This document shows, piece after piece, positions 44,443 to 55,534 of a DNA stretch of 64,000 nt (its first letter is position 1; the number at the start of each line of letters is the position of its first letter). The stretch covers positions 1-64,000 of the forward strand of contig JAKSZP010017391.1 of assembly GCA_022478985.1 (NCBI GenBank). Reading direction: 5' to 3'. The DNA is from Massospora cicadina (Eukaryota; Entomophthoromycota; Entomophthoromycetes; Entomophthorales; Entomophthoraceae). The notes under the pieces are model-generated. The model ran no database searches. It saw only the letters and a list, made by a program, of their open reading frames with translations, and was not told where the DNA came from. Made by a program: the position numbers and the translations under genes.

Positions 44443-45809
44443 TAGAGTCCTCCAAACCATACTAAGAACTGATTCCTTATGAGAAAATCATGATGATTGT
44501 ACTTAGATTCCACAGCTGGGCTGGACAGGAAAGTGCGCCAAATTGTAATATTAGTGTGCCATATGAGTCCCAAGCTTAAGTTTATTTATCCTCAGAAATT
44601 TTAATCTAGCTGGGTATTCAATATCCAGTGCAAACTTCAATCTATTCATAATTATGATGACACAATTTTCATTATTTGAGACAATGATGACTTGATTCAC
44701 AATTTAATTGATTTCAGGGATCAAGGCTACTCAAAATAAACTATGAAGTAAATGGTAGTAAAGCTGGCAGAAGTCAAATTGAGACTTTTGAAATTTCACT
44801 TGGGCTCAAGAGAGTTTATGAGAGTGATTTCAGCCTTGAGGCCAGTGCTCTAAGGCCCAAGGATTAAATAATCCTAATTTATGCTTTATAATACCCAAAG
44901 AGGCAGAAAAACACTTCAAAAACAAAATTAATACTATAATTCAGAAAATTGTCTTTTATACATCAGCTATTAACTAAAAGCTATCAGACTTAGTTAAATT
45001 AAGTTAATAATTAAATTTAACTTATTTCTCAAGAGTAGGTTTAATAAAATACTGAAGCATTCCATAAATGAAACAGCTTTGAAGCCCTGCATATAGTCAG
45101 GCCCTTACCTTAGACGACTGATAATGATTTAACAGGTATGCTAGTATTCAAGTCTGTAAGTACTTTGACCTGGTGAATTGTTAGTTCCACTTTTGTGATG
45201 GATTTTACAATTAACAAGCTTTTAAGGCTATTGCGCTGACTACTTAACTGAATTACCCTAACTCTTTGGAGAGTTAGGAATACTTATAAGATTCAGGTGA
45301 TTATGTTCTTATTGTACGATTTTATTAAAGGTATCATCAACTAATCTTTCAGCATCTTCTATGGACTAAAAACTGGGTTGGCTCTGAAAAATGAGACAAA
45401 TGGATTGTTCTGAGAGTTCATAGTTTTCATTAATTGGCCACAGATGGAATGTAGCACTTAATTAAGGACTCTTTACACATAGTAACCAGACTCTATTTTA
45501 TTAGACCAGGTTTTTCATCATCAATTCTATTGGTGTATCTTCACTCAATTTAACTGCCTTGACTTCTTCTGTTTTGTCCTTCTTTTATTATTTTGGCTTT
45601 ATACCAACCTCCAAAAATGTTCTTCTTGTTGACAATATTTGCACCTGAACTTGGTTGGGTTGGGTACATCCATTTGGTGGGGTGGTAGACAAACCTTTTA
45701 AATTTTTCTTCGTGACTTTGGGCTATTTATACATTTTTCATATAGGTCTTTGAATTTTGAGTTACTGATGCTTAATCTCAGTCTTTTAGGTGGTTTTGGT
45801 ATTAATAAA
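44443..45809. other. No gene recognised
   Basis: AT-rich sequence with no long frame and no similarity to the other families in the window. It ends at the target duplication of the next ORF1-only element (45810). Confidence 0.4.
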
Positions 45810-45821
45810 ATCCTACTTTAT

Positions 45822-47724
45822 CTTTCCACTTGACATCAATTTCAAGTGAATATTAGAAAACAAGTCGAATTTCCACCACCACCTCATTGCACCAATCTCC
45901 TAATTTATGTCCTCAGATCCACCACCTGCTGCCCCAATATGGGGCAGTGGTGATCCACTTGCTAGCATTTACCGCCCAGCAGGCAAACGCGTGCAGACTA
46001 GATCATACAGTCCACCAAATAAATCTGACCTCTATGTCCCTCCAAGGAACTTAGCATTCCACCTTGCACAAGCCCACCCAACCCGCCCCCATCCCCTAGC
46101 TCTACCCTGATCCAATATTTTCTTTTGCCTCCACATTTAGTACGGACGCCTCTTCCCATATGCCAGCAAAGCAATAATAGATCTGATAATGGCCACCTTT
46201 GCGCCAGCAGGGTTTATCAACTTCTGCCCTTACAAGGGCTGTTTTGATATTGGATTCCCCACAGAAGAGGATGCAGCCGCTGCAGCAGCTAAGCCACTAA
46301 CTTATAAAAATACCCCATTACCACCAGCCAACACGTCTCCCAGAGGACACTACACTTGTAATAACCTTTGCAAACCTCCCCTCACACTTCCTCCTCAAAC
46401 ACTTTATGAAGAGTTGATGTCAGGGTTGTCCACATATAGTGAAAATCCTATCCTCCAATTTATTGTCCCAAGTGATGCTGAACGCCTTGCGGCACCTCAG
46501 GCAATGGCCATCATTACCCCCACCAGCTTAACATGGCCCAATATCCAACCACATGCCTGTATCCCATCAGCACCTGACCACTTCTTTTGGGCCTGCACCA
46601 ACAATGGTCGCATAATTTTCCCCTTTGCTAAGAATTGGACCACACCAAAAAGGCATGTCAATATAATTCATGCCCCATGAACATGGCCAACTTCACTCAT
46701 GAGGCCACACCAACAGTGTTTAAGTGGTGATTTTGGCTGCCCCCACCCCACAGGCCATGAGCTCAAAGCAGAAACAAAATCTAGCACCTCAAACCCAAGC
46801 TAGCCAATGCACACCAATGCCAACCAATCAGGAGCAGGATTGGACCTATGTTCAATCCAGAAGATCTCCCACCCCAAAACCTACCCAACCAGAATCACCT
46901 ACAACCCAATCTTCCCAAATCAACCAAAATCCCTGGAAATTATTGGATGTAGTAACTGAATTGGGTGAAATTGTCCCACCACCAAATTGACCATTTGATT
47001 TAACACCTTATCTAAATTCAGACTTTAAGGCCCCAACCCAACCGACCAATATTTCCACAAACCCAAAGTCTCCTCTTTCCAAAGTGACCACCAGCTTGTT
47101 GAGGCTGCGTTGGTCTATCCTAATAATCCCCATATTCTCAAAATGTGTGCAAAATTTGTCAAAGAAATAAAAAAGGGCTTCACCATCCATCATTATCCTC
47201 CAAATTTCCTCCTACTGCAAAAGAGGAAATCCAACAAAAATATGAAACTGCCGCCACCACTGTCAAGCATGTCACAGAATTGGCAGATTTTCCGCATCCA
47301 CATGCACCACAAGTGCCAATACTGCAAAAATGGAAAAACTTCTTGATGCCCACATCCAGGCTGAACACCACGTTGCCAAACTCATAAAGGCATTAATCCA
47401 GGCCCAAATTCCTGATCAAAACGACTATATACTTCACCTTGACCCTCATCCCACAGATGCCTCAACCCCTTTACTTTCAGCATTTATTGGCCTCTTTAAT
47501 GCTGAGCCTGATGATGACCCACCTGATCCCCCTCCCCTCCACTATGATAGGATAAGTGGCTCACCGCTGTGTCACCTGGCAGGTTATTTTCTTATTTCTT
47601 TTTGTGTTTTGCTGCCCAAAAAGGGTGGTCAATTCACGTTTTAATTTTTAGTTGGTTTAGTTTTGGAATATTAATTTTGGTATTGTCTGTCCCCCTGGTC
47701 AGCTTGACTCAGTCAAATAAAAAG
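45822..47724 (+). mobile_element. ORF1-only LINE-like element, copy 3 (LINE-type tail)
   Basis: A 1.9-kb element flanked by the perfect 12-bp repeat ATCCTACTTTAT (45810-45821 and 47725-47736). Its 3' end 'tgtctgtccccctggtcagc' followed by 'ttgactcagtcaaataaaa' matches the 3' end of the LINE at 35575-35614. Best-preserved coding copy: 45907-46110 gives the N-terminal part (AAPIWGSGDP, RPAGKRVQTRS), and 46189-46680 (163 codons) gives the RRM-like part. Later frames (46724-46990, 47330-47644) cover a Gln/Pro-rich linker and the C-terminal helical part. No RT. Confidence 0.88.
46189..46680 (+). pseudogene. RRM-like ORF1 protein of the ORF1-only family
   Basis: The frame reads 'FAPAGFINFCPYKGCFDIGF', in which K-G-x-F/Y-D-x-x-F resembles an RNP1 motif. 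It is followed by 'EEDAAAAAAKPL' and 'TLYEELMSGLSTYSENPILQF', parallel to 'DEANAAAKSAW' and 'IKEELCKGLVAYGEIQQLEL' of LINE ORF1 (30850-31070). The zinc-knuckle position near 46600-46660 is decayed. The inferred role is binding of the element's RNA. The frame stops at 46680, and the rest of the protein is in other frames. Confidence 0.65.
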
Positions 47725-47962
47725 ATCCTACTTTATGGACTTTAATTGATCAGCTGGCTTCTATACTATGGCCATGTTCATCATAAGTTGGGGATGTAAT
47801 TCTTACAAACTATTAAAAACCATAAATTTGGTGACTAGGTCTAAGGCACAAATGGCATGAGGCTGCTGTTTTGAGATAGTAACAATTTTATAATCAACCA
47901 ATTACGTTACATATCCACATTCTCACGGTGAGAAACTCTTGTTTTGTATTTTAAAGTCTTGA

Positions 47963-47984
47963 AAAACCATCTAGTACTAAAAAA
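47963..47984 (+). mobile_element. 22-bp micro retro-insertion with 10-bp target duplication
   Basis: The repeat AAAGTCTTGA occurs at 47953-47962 and 47985-47994. Between them lies 'aaaaccatctagtactaaaa' plus two A. The 14-mer CCATCTAGTACTAA is identical to the 3' end of the insertion at 3190-3232. It is therefore probably a more severely 5'-shortened relative, with four A of unclear origin at its 5' side. The duplication is short, so confidence is lower than for the other two. Confidence 0.55.
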
Positions 47985-47994
47985 AAAGTCTTGA

Positions 47995-48362
47995 GAACTT
48001 CTAAACTCAAATGTAAGTTTCTTTTTAACTTTGGCCCTAAATATGGTGAGGTCAAACAATGCCCCAAAGCTTCTTGAGCTTCTATGCTCATACATCCCTG
48101 AATATAGTGAGCCTTCTGCCTATTACTGCTAAATCCATAGTGGTCTTTTAGATCTGAAGTATTAAGTCATATTAACTTCACTAGGAGTGAACTTAGTTTT
48201 AACTTATAGTCTATAGTTTGGGTCATCCTAAAGTGCTTTAATTTACTAAACAGGTTAAGTATTTGTATTGAGGTGCCATTATTGACTTTGTGCTCTAATA
48301 AACTGGGTGAATGTCAATAAGTTAATTGATGCTGTACAACATGCTATTTTATCTGAGCTTAC
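47995..48362. other. No gene recognised
   Basis: AT-rich stretch between the micro-insertion and the target duplication at 48363. Nothing identifiable. Confidence 0.4.
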
Positions 48363-49108
48363 AATAATCCAGTTGGCCAGGATCTTTCTCTCCCTTCAAT
48401 ACCCAAATCAAAGCCAAATTCAGATTTTAAAAAAATACAAAAAACAACCACTTGATCAAGCCAAAATTTACCAATGTTGATGCAATTTACGCCTGCTACC
48501 CTAACTTGGGGTGGTGGTGCACCGCCATCTGGCATCTTTCAGCCACCACTGAAGCGCTGGGCTGGCTCTGCTAGCCCTCCTAATGCTACCAGGCGTTATG
48601 TCCCCCCTTGGGACATGGCCCACCACCTCGCAAGCTCTCAGGCGGTGCTCTAGAGCCCTTTGGTGCTCCCATGGAGTAATTTGTGTTTCAGCCTCTGGGT
48701 CAAATATGGAAATATTTTCCCATATGCAAGTGCAACCATCATTGAGATGGCCATGGTAGATTTCAAACCTGCCAGCTTTATTGACTTCCACCCCTTTAAG
48801 GGGTACTTTGACCTCAGCTTCAACTTGGAAGCTGATGCAGTGGCAGCAGCCAAGCTGCAATTGATTTATAACAAAAATTCCGCTCCCCACCATTTGCACC
48901 CAGCTCCCAGATGAGACCACTTTGGTGGTCCAGTTCACTGGGTTGCCCTCCTACCTTTCCCCTAAACGCCTCCACAATGAGCTCAAGGAGGGTTTGGCCA
49001 TTTATGGCGTAAACCCCATGTTGTAGTTTGTGGTTCCCAATGGGGCAGATCTGTTGGCAAGACCTTGCACCTTTGAAATGATCTGCCCATTTCATCGCAA
49101 CTCTCACC

Positions 49109-49429
49109 TTGAAATTCCCCCCACACACCATGATCAGATCCGCCCCTGATCACCCATTATGGGCACGTGTCAAAAATGGCTGCACCATTTGTCCCTTGTG
49201 CATTGAGCTTGACCACTCAAAGCACAAGTGCCCCATGGCTGCCACTTCTGCCACATCCACCGCTCAGGGCTCAGGGTGCCACCTCAGCAGCTGCCTTGCC
49301 CCAATTTTTGAATGGGGCTCAATCCTCCCACCCCCAACGTTGGGGAATTCTGGCACTGCTTCCAAAGCGGCAGCCAATCAAAATTCAGGCAGATTTAAAT
49401 TTTTTGAAAATTTGACCAGATTATCCTGA
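49109..49429 (+). pseudogene. Zinc-knuckle segment of the ORF1-only protein
   Basis: The frame contains 'CTICPLCIELDHSKHKCPM', in which C-x2-C-x4-H-x4-C (C-PL-C-IELD-H-SKHK-C) is intact. It is preceded by 'APDHPLWARVKNG' and followed by an Ala/Pro/Ser-rich linker. The same DH-LWA phrase occurs at 46580 (APDHFFWACTNNG). It would confer nucleic-acid binding. It is separated from the RRM-like part by stops and shifts around 48914-49110. Confidence 0.65.
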
Positions 49430-49620
49430 GTTGATGGCTGAACCAGTTATAGCTGAGATGCCATGGTTGAAAACACGTGGCTAATCAGCTCTAGCCACAG
49501 CCCCAATTCCTGTGGCTGGCCCAGTGCTGGCCAAATCCAATCCATTTGAGGCTCTCAAATGGATTGAGGAGTATGGATGGCTGTGCCACGTGAAACCAGA
49601 TTTTGCTTTAGAGGAGTTCT

Positions 49621-50154
49621 TTGTTATCCCTCCTGAATTTACATTCCCACCATTTTTGTCCAAAAAACGGGTTTCCTGTTTATAAAAATATTAACACAAT
49701 GGCAGTTGCAGCTGCAGCTGCCCTGGTCAACACCATCATCCACCAGCAACTCCATGGGGCAATGGAGCCCCTTATTGAGGGTATTCCTATCCCCAATTTT
49801 ACTCATGATTTTGAGGAAGATGTGAAGTACAAAATTGAGGAGCTTGCTTTTAGTGCAAGCCATTCTTGTATCGATGCAGCAAAAAATTCTCTTTTCAACC
49901 CCAATTATCCCAAAACCCACCGGCACATCAAGTCATTTACTTGTGTGCCAGCTCTCATCATTTTTACTGAGCATCAACTTGCTCAATACATTGAGGCGAT
50001 GGACACCGCTGGCCTCATTAACAAAGAAAACCCCCAACTATACCTCCTTATGCCCCACGTTGCTGATGCTCCCACTCCAATGCTGTCCGCCATGGTCCGC
50101 CAGCTAAAGCGTGCGCCAGACAAAAGTTTTCCTCAAAGCCCCCTCGCCATCTGA
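49621..50154 (+). CDS. C-terminal domain of the ORF1-only protein (177 codons open)
   Basis: A long open stretch with mixed helical character: 'AAAALVNTIIHQQLHGAMEP', 'EEDVKYKIEELAFSASHSC', 'FTEHQLAQYIEAMDTAGLIN' and 'PTPMLSAMVRQLKRAP'. Decayed counterparts are near 44000-44260 and 47330-47520, so the domain is a regular part of the family. I recognise no named domain. It comes after the zinc knuckle in order and before the 3' tail. An upstream junction with the rest of the protein is lost. Confidence 0.5.
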   Translation: MLSLLNLHSHHFCPKNGFPVYKNINTMAVAAAAALVNTIIHQQLHGAMEPLIEGIPIPNFTHDFEEDVKYKIEELAFSASHSCIDAAKNSLFNPNYPKTHRHIKSFTCVPALIIFTEHQLAQYIEAMDTAGLINKENPQLYLLMPHVADAPTPMLSAMVRQLKRAPDKSFPQSPLAI

Positions 50155-50393
50155 TATGGCTTCCTAGGCTGATAACCTAGGGGCTATATTAGGATTTTTT
50201 AATTTATGATAAATCCCTTTGTTTGGCCCATTTGTAATTAAAGATGCATGGCAGCTCCCCCTTTTGGGTTGGGCACCACTAGTACTAAAAAATAATCCAG
50301 TTGGCCATTGTGGTATTCAAACTTGTAGTTAATCATATTTAAACTCTGGATAGTATAATTGTTCTTTATCTCCATAATATAGACTCTATCTTT

Positions 50394-50441
50394 TTTTTAG
50401 TACTAGGTGGTCCCAACCCAAGGGGGGGATTCATCGATGTT
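50394..50441 (-). mobile_element. 48-bp micro retro-insertion with 14-bp target duplication
   Basis: The perfect repeat TAGACTCTATCTTT occurs at 50380-50393 and 50442-50455. On the minus strand the insert starts AACATCGATGAAT, has the same C7 run, and ends ACCACCTAGTACTAAAAA. Apart from two extra 5' bases and a few substitutions it equals the insertion at 3190-3232, although the targets are unrelated. It lies 100 bp from the end of ORF1-only copy 4, which has the matching tail, but in the opposite orientation. Confidence 0.75.
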
Positions 50442-50455
50442 TAGACTCTATCTTT

Positions 50456-52104
50456 CTATTGGTTCACCGCCATTTTCCATAAGTTGTGCTGCAGCAGATG
50501 GTTTACTTCTTGACAGCTCATTTAGCAACTAAATCACTTATCACTTCAATTCATCAATTTCTCGTGTCAAACTTTCCAGATTTTGATTATCTGGGACTTC
50601 ATCTCCATAATACACTTACATGATATCTTCACTAATAATTCATAATTTCATAATGGCGCCCCCTTTAGTGAGCGCCAATTATCACAATCCTAACCCTCTC
50701 GCTCATCTGATGATAATGCCATAGTGTGGGACAGAGGCAACAAGCTTTTTATTTGTCTGTATGGTGCACCTTCAGGAAATCTGGAAGCATTCTTTTAATT
50801 AGCATAGTACCTTTACTCAAAATTAAGCGTGTTTTATAGTTTAAACCTTGTAATGGCTTTGACAATGACTTCTTATAAGCACACTAGGATCCTATTATTT
50901 CTACTTGATAATTAGTCCAAGTCCTGAACCTCTTAAAGTAATTTTTCCACAATTTTATCAACTGTTATTAACTTTAAAATAAGATAAACTGTTAACCAAT
51001 AGCAGATTCTGTGAGATAAAAAGCATGTTTACTGAAAAACTAAAAGTGAGATATACAGCAAATTTAGGAAGGTCAGGGTTCAAAGAAGACATAAATTTTC
51101 TTGATAAGTCTCACCCTTGTTATAGTATTCCATTTCAGTGCTTTTATCTTAATTTTTAGAATCTGAGGATACCAAATCCCAGATTTTATTTGGTTTTTTG
51201 GTTTAGATCTCAATTTTAACTATAGAGTTTAAAATTGAAATCTTGGTGTTTTTGTTATTACTGTATTTTACATGACTCTAGTGGTACTTGTGGCTCTTTG
51301 GATGCTGCTGATTGCTTCAGTTTAATTAATTACTACCCAATATGGTAATATTCTATCTTATGAAGACTATATTTAATTGAGACTCATTATATACTTAGTA
51401 TTGAATTATGATTATGATTTAATTAAATTTTTATTAGCTTTAATTGGCTGTAAAAACTGATTTTGGCTATTATCTGAAGTTATCAAATTATTTCTGTCAT
51501 CAGTGGCTATTAAGGGTTATTTATTTTATGTAGCTACTAAATTATTCAGCCATTATCATAGTTATATGTTGTTCTCAGCCAATATCATTGACTTAAAAAT
51601 TATTTTTGCCATCAGTGGCTATAAAGGGCTTATAGTGTTTATGCAGTTACCAAATTTATCAGTCATCTTGTGGCTATAAATTGATCTCAGCAACTTTGGT
51701 GACTATCAGATTCCCTCAAAGGTTGGTACTTTATAAAAATTTATTATTATTGCTTGGGTTTTTTTTAAGGGTGAGAAATTAACCTCAATGTTAAGCCTCA
51801 CTCAGAAAATGTTTTTAGAAGTTTTATCAGCTATTTTTTAACAACTTTTATATATCAGAAACTTTATAGCTTCTCTATAACTTACTCATGCTTTTATACT
51901 AGTGGACTCCATACCCTTAGTGTTTGGACTCCTTTTACTTTTGGTCCTTTAAAAACAGCATATTGTTGCTTCCCCTCCAAACACTAGTCATCTACTAATC
52001 CTTAGTGGCACTTCTAAATCTTTTCTGATTCTTTTGTATTATATATGTTTCTCATATTCTAAATTTACTACATTTATTATGCTTTACTAAGTGCCATAGA
52101 TGAG
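50456..52104. other. No gene recognised; contains a weak ~110-bp tandem repeat
   Basis: AT-rich. Between about 51450 and 51715 an imperfect repeat of period near 110 bp is visible ('gtcatcagtggctattaagg' at 51496, 'gccatcagtggctataaagg' at 51606, and a third weaker unit). Nothing else is identifiable. Confidence 0.4.
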
Positions 52105-53311
52105 GCTGCAAACAGATCAATGGATCATTCCTTGACCAGTGGAATAAGTAGGGTTCACCCCAAACTGGTAGAGATGCAGGCAACCAACCTGCCGCAGATG
52201 GTAATTAATAAGCCCCTTTTATATATTTGGGTGAACAAAGAAATCTTTACCAAGATCAGAGTGATGTTATACAGAACTTTCGCCCTGACGCATCAGAGAG
52301 TTTGTTTAGTTCAGATGATGATGTTGCCAAAAATCCATGTGAAAATCAATTCCCTTTTATACCTTTGGGGGCCATATAATTTGCAATCTGCTAAATGTGA
52401 AAATGACTTGACTTAATTATCTGAAGGGATAAATCAAATCACCAGATTTGAATATCACCAAATCAGGAAACCAACGAATTTTGAGAGTTTCTCAAAGACT
52501 CAATGAATGCTTATTGTAGGAGCGTCATTGCTTAAACCTGAAGTCACCCAGAAGTTTTAGCAGATTTGATAGAAAATCAATGTTGGAGGAAGATACAACC
52601 ACCCAAAACCCAGAATCAGGGACTGATTAAATGGGCCCTGGACATTCAGGTTTAGGGATAACCACTGCAAGAAGGAGCTCGCGGCTGAAAGAATTATCCC
52701 AAATGGATGAAGCCACAAAAGCAGCAGTTATATGACATCTAACTGGGAAAACCCAAAAATCCGCATATATTGATAACCATCTTCACAACTTTTTAAATAA
52801 TCATTCATTTAATATCTTGATTCTATTTAAAATATGAAAGTACTTCACTTTTTACTATATTAAAAACTTTTCAACAGAATTTCAGTTGTATCTTTTTATT
52901 TTTAATTTGAGTAATTTAAATTGAACTAATCACCATTATCCATTCTGAGATTAGCCATCTACCAGAATACAGTAACCAGCCTGGGATCTGCTTTGTTTAA
53001 ACAAGGACACTCTCTATCTTGAATACCTTGGAGCTAAGCTGCTAAGGGAGATGTTGGATTTGCTTCCGTTGAGTCCTGAGGGCCAATGTATAACAAATGC
53101 GTCTAAGAGTGTAAACAAGAGACTCTCCATGGGTGCAAACAGTTTACTGAATAGATTGATGCTACAAAGAGTAGCATCAGAGGAGTACATGTTTACAAGG
53201 ATGATTGTGATCTAAGAGGAGGTTTTCTGGTGCCTAATCTGTGCGGAGTAGACCTCCTGAGCAGTTATTCAACCTCACATGTTAAATGAGCCAAGGTTGG
53301 TGAGCTGAATG
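52105..53311 (+). repeat. Family B 5' LTR, second copy
   Basis: It is colinear with 6381-7614: 'attccttgaccagtgg' near 52126, 'cccttttatacctttggggg' near 52350, 'caaatggatgaag' near 52699, 'tccgttgagtcctgagggcc' near 53067, and 'tgcggagtagacctcctgagc' near 53242. The LTR-coded ITKFSNQP stretch is decayed here. Confidence 0.7.
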
Positions 53312-53399
53312 TGGTGCTCACTACAGAGGTGGCATCATCAGGCCCTAGTGGGGATCATTAGAGTTCTCATGAGCAGTTCAACAATGAAGCAGATATGGA

Positions 53400-54420
53400 A
53401 GCATATCACAGAGAGGATTCTCTGAGATTATGGTGAGGGAGAAGGATACAATCTGTTCAATACTCTGTTCCTTAGAAATAGAAGTGCATGATCTATGCAA
53501 CAATTGTGATTACATCATGAAAACTGCCAGAAAATCACAAATTGCCTCTCCTCCTATTGTAAGAGGACCATCACCTATTATAAGATTGGAATATAATTTC
53601 TATAATCTAGAGAAGAGAATTGAATCCTCCAAAAAGAGAGCAGCAAAATTATCTGCTCTTTGAATAACTATGGAGAGCGCTTGGAATAGCTTGACAATAT
53701 GCTATTTGTTATTGACAAGAGTATAGATGATTTGAAGGCACAAATGCTTACTTTACCAGAACCTACCTTAATTCAACCATTAAATTGATTGGAGGCACAT
53801 ATATGGTCACTCAACATAATTTAACAACTGGTCAGAGCTGTTAAACAACTGACCATGATGCACGCTGACCCTGTTTAAGAAGATCCTAACTTTATTCCTT
53901 ACTTTAAGACCATTTACAAACCTGGAGAAAGAACAATTTCTGGTTTACACCAGATGTATGAGAACAGCATGAATGGTCTAGCAATCACCAAAGGGCTCAC
54001 CACGTGCAAAGGGTGTATGAGCTGTGAGGGCCAGGAGATTCTTGGTGCGAGCCTATGACCTGGAATATCTTGGACCAACGTGAAGAGTATCCCACTTCAA
54101 GGGTTTGGTAGTGAACAAGACGTAAAATATGGTACAAGAGTTCCTCCTGATGAAAAGGGAAAAATTAACCAGTCACAAATTATGCCTTTCAATACTATCT
54201 CAAGGCTCAACGATCATGGATTACAGGAACTGTGAATTTATCTAAAGCAAGAAACAGTTATGTTGAGTTCATTGGAGATGCATCCTAACTTAAAGATGCA
54301 TATGACTCTAACGGTTAAGAGCACGTTGTCCCTAAAGGCACTTATGGAAGCATTACTTAATTTACATGGAACTTATAAAATGGAATACAAGGCCATGATA
54401 AAATCACCCCCTTGACAAAT
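53400..54420 (+). pseudogene. Degenerate gag of family B, second copy
   Basis: It reads 'MMHADPV-EDPNFIPYFKTIY' and 'GLHQMYENSMNGLAI' near 53855-53985, and 'SSLEMHPNLKMHMTLTVKS' near 54260-54320, parallel to the first copy at 8160-8700. The first 77 codons (53430-53663) are open and helical ('RLEYNFYNLEKRIESSKKRA'). Several stops follow. No zinc knuckle remains. Confidence 0.6.
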
Positions 54421-54629
54421 TAGCAAGGCATCTGTTAATTATAAGCACTAGATACTCTGAAATTTGAGTACCAAACATAATTTTCTGGCGTGTATCTCAC
54501 TTTGGCTCTCCAGTTAACTGCATAAGTTCTTAGCAACCCCGTTGATTTAATTGTTGATATTAAATAATGAAGGTAGTTAAAAACATGAAGACTATTACTC
54601 ACTTGAGCTCACTCAAAAACCAGGGTGAG

Positions 54630-55520
54630 TGTTGAGTCCAACACTAAACAGGTGCTTGACCTTTCACAATTAAAGGTATCTCTGGAATAAATAAGGAACT
54701 TCTCCCACTGTCCTTTCTCTCTTATAACAGAGTCTGTGGAGATATTGATAGCCAATATACTACAACCAAATGATATCTAATCTTTAAAATATTATCTCAA
54801 TAACTAACTATGCAACTAAAGCATAAAAGTCTTAAACTATAAAAATAATTACGCTATTTTTAATCTTAGTTTATTTACTGTGAGGTCAGGAAATTTATAG
54901 GTGATACAGCAACCAACTCTTCTGTTGGCGCCTCACTAAGAATCAGCAGCTGTTGCCAGTGGATTAGCCCTCTGAGAACGCACCCTTGAGGACCATCCTC
55001 ATTTGCCTAGTTGTCTTGCACCGCCAACTAGAGTTGCACCCTATATATGGTTGATTTAAGAATGTGCCCCATAATCTTCAATCAGCCTCAGCGGTGTATC
55101 CTCTTTAGGCTATCAATATGCTAGTTATGGAACTTTACCCATCAACTGCAGACTGAAAAACCTAAGGCAATAGACTGTGAGTTACTTTCAGAAGGGTGTC
55201 AAGGCTTCAGCAAATAAAATAGATTCTCAAGTTGATTGGTGACAAACCTCAGTTTAGCTACTATGATTAAATTACAAATTAGTTAATTAAAAATCCAACA
55301 ATAAAGTAAATACATTTGTTGGCAATTTTCCTCAATGAAACATGACCAATATGGTGGATCAACAATCAGAGGATAAGTAAAAATTCAGAATAATTTGCCA
55401 AGCGATAGGTATTATCAAAAAATGATAATTCCCACATTCACTAATGATATAATCCCCATGTGGGCAAAACAGCTATATGTAATCTAATTGGCTGGATAAT
55501 ATGAAAAGCAAAACCCAACA
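54630..55520 (-). repeat. 3' LTR of a minus-strand Ty3/gypsy remnant
   Basis: The segment is framed as TGTTGAG...CCCAACA (plus strand), i.e. TGTTGGG...CTCAACA on the minus strand. Directly upstream on the minus strand is a purine-rich 'aagcgggggtaata', a polypurine tract. Integrase remnants of the same orientation follow at 56282. The 5' LTR was not found. The 891-bp length fits the other LTRs of the window. The call rests on end motifs and the purine tract rather than on a repeat partner. Confidence 0.55.
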
Positions 55521-55534
55521 TATTACCCCCGCTT

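Larger units (their letters stand above)
48380..50290 (+). mobile_element. ORF1-only LINE-like element, copy 4 (CTAGTACTAAA tail)
   Basis: A 1911-bp element flanked by the perfect 17-bp repeat AATAATCCAGTTGGCCA (48363-48379 and 50291-50307). The 3' end 'gggttgggcaccactagtac' is followed by an A tail. Coding pieces in order: N-terminal 'PPLKRWAGSASPPNATRRYV' near 48540-48600; RRM-like 'FSLWVKYGNIFPYASATIIE' and 'FIDFHPFKGYFDLSFNLEAD' (48660-48914); a complete zinc knuckle near 49186-49230; 'NPFEALKWIEEYGWL' near 49541; and a C-terminal open stretch 49621-50154 (177 codons). No endonuclease or RT. This is the clearest copy for defining the family. Confidence 0.9.
52105..54430 (+). mobile_element. 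Family B fragment: 5' LTR and gag, 3' truncated
   Basis: The LTR runs from about 52105 to 53311 and is followed by the primer-site candidate TGGTGCTCACTACAG, as in element B. Gag follows in order (53400-54420) and then similarity ends near 54430. Protease and pol are absent. The next feature is an unrelated LTR on the opposite strand starting at 54630, so a later rearrangement or insertion may have removed the rest. Confidence 0.7.

Noticed and set aside
48501..48938. Minus-strand 145-codon frame
   Set aside because: It lies antisense to the RRM-like part of ORF1-only copy 4, whose target duplication, tail and motif order define the plus strand as coding.
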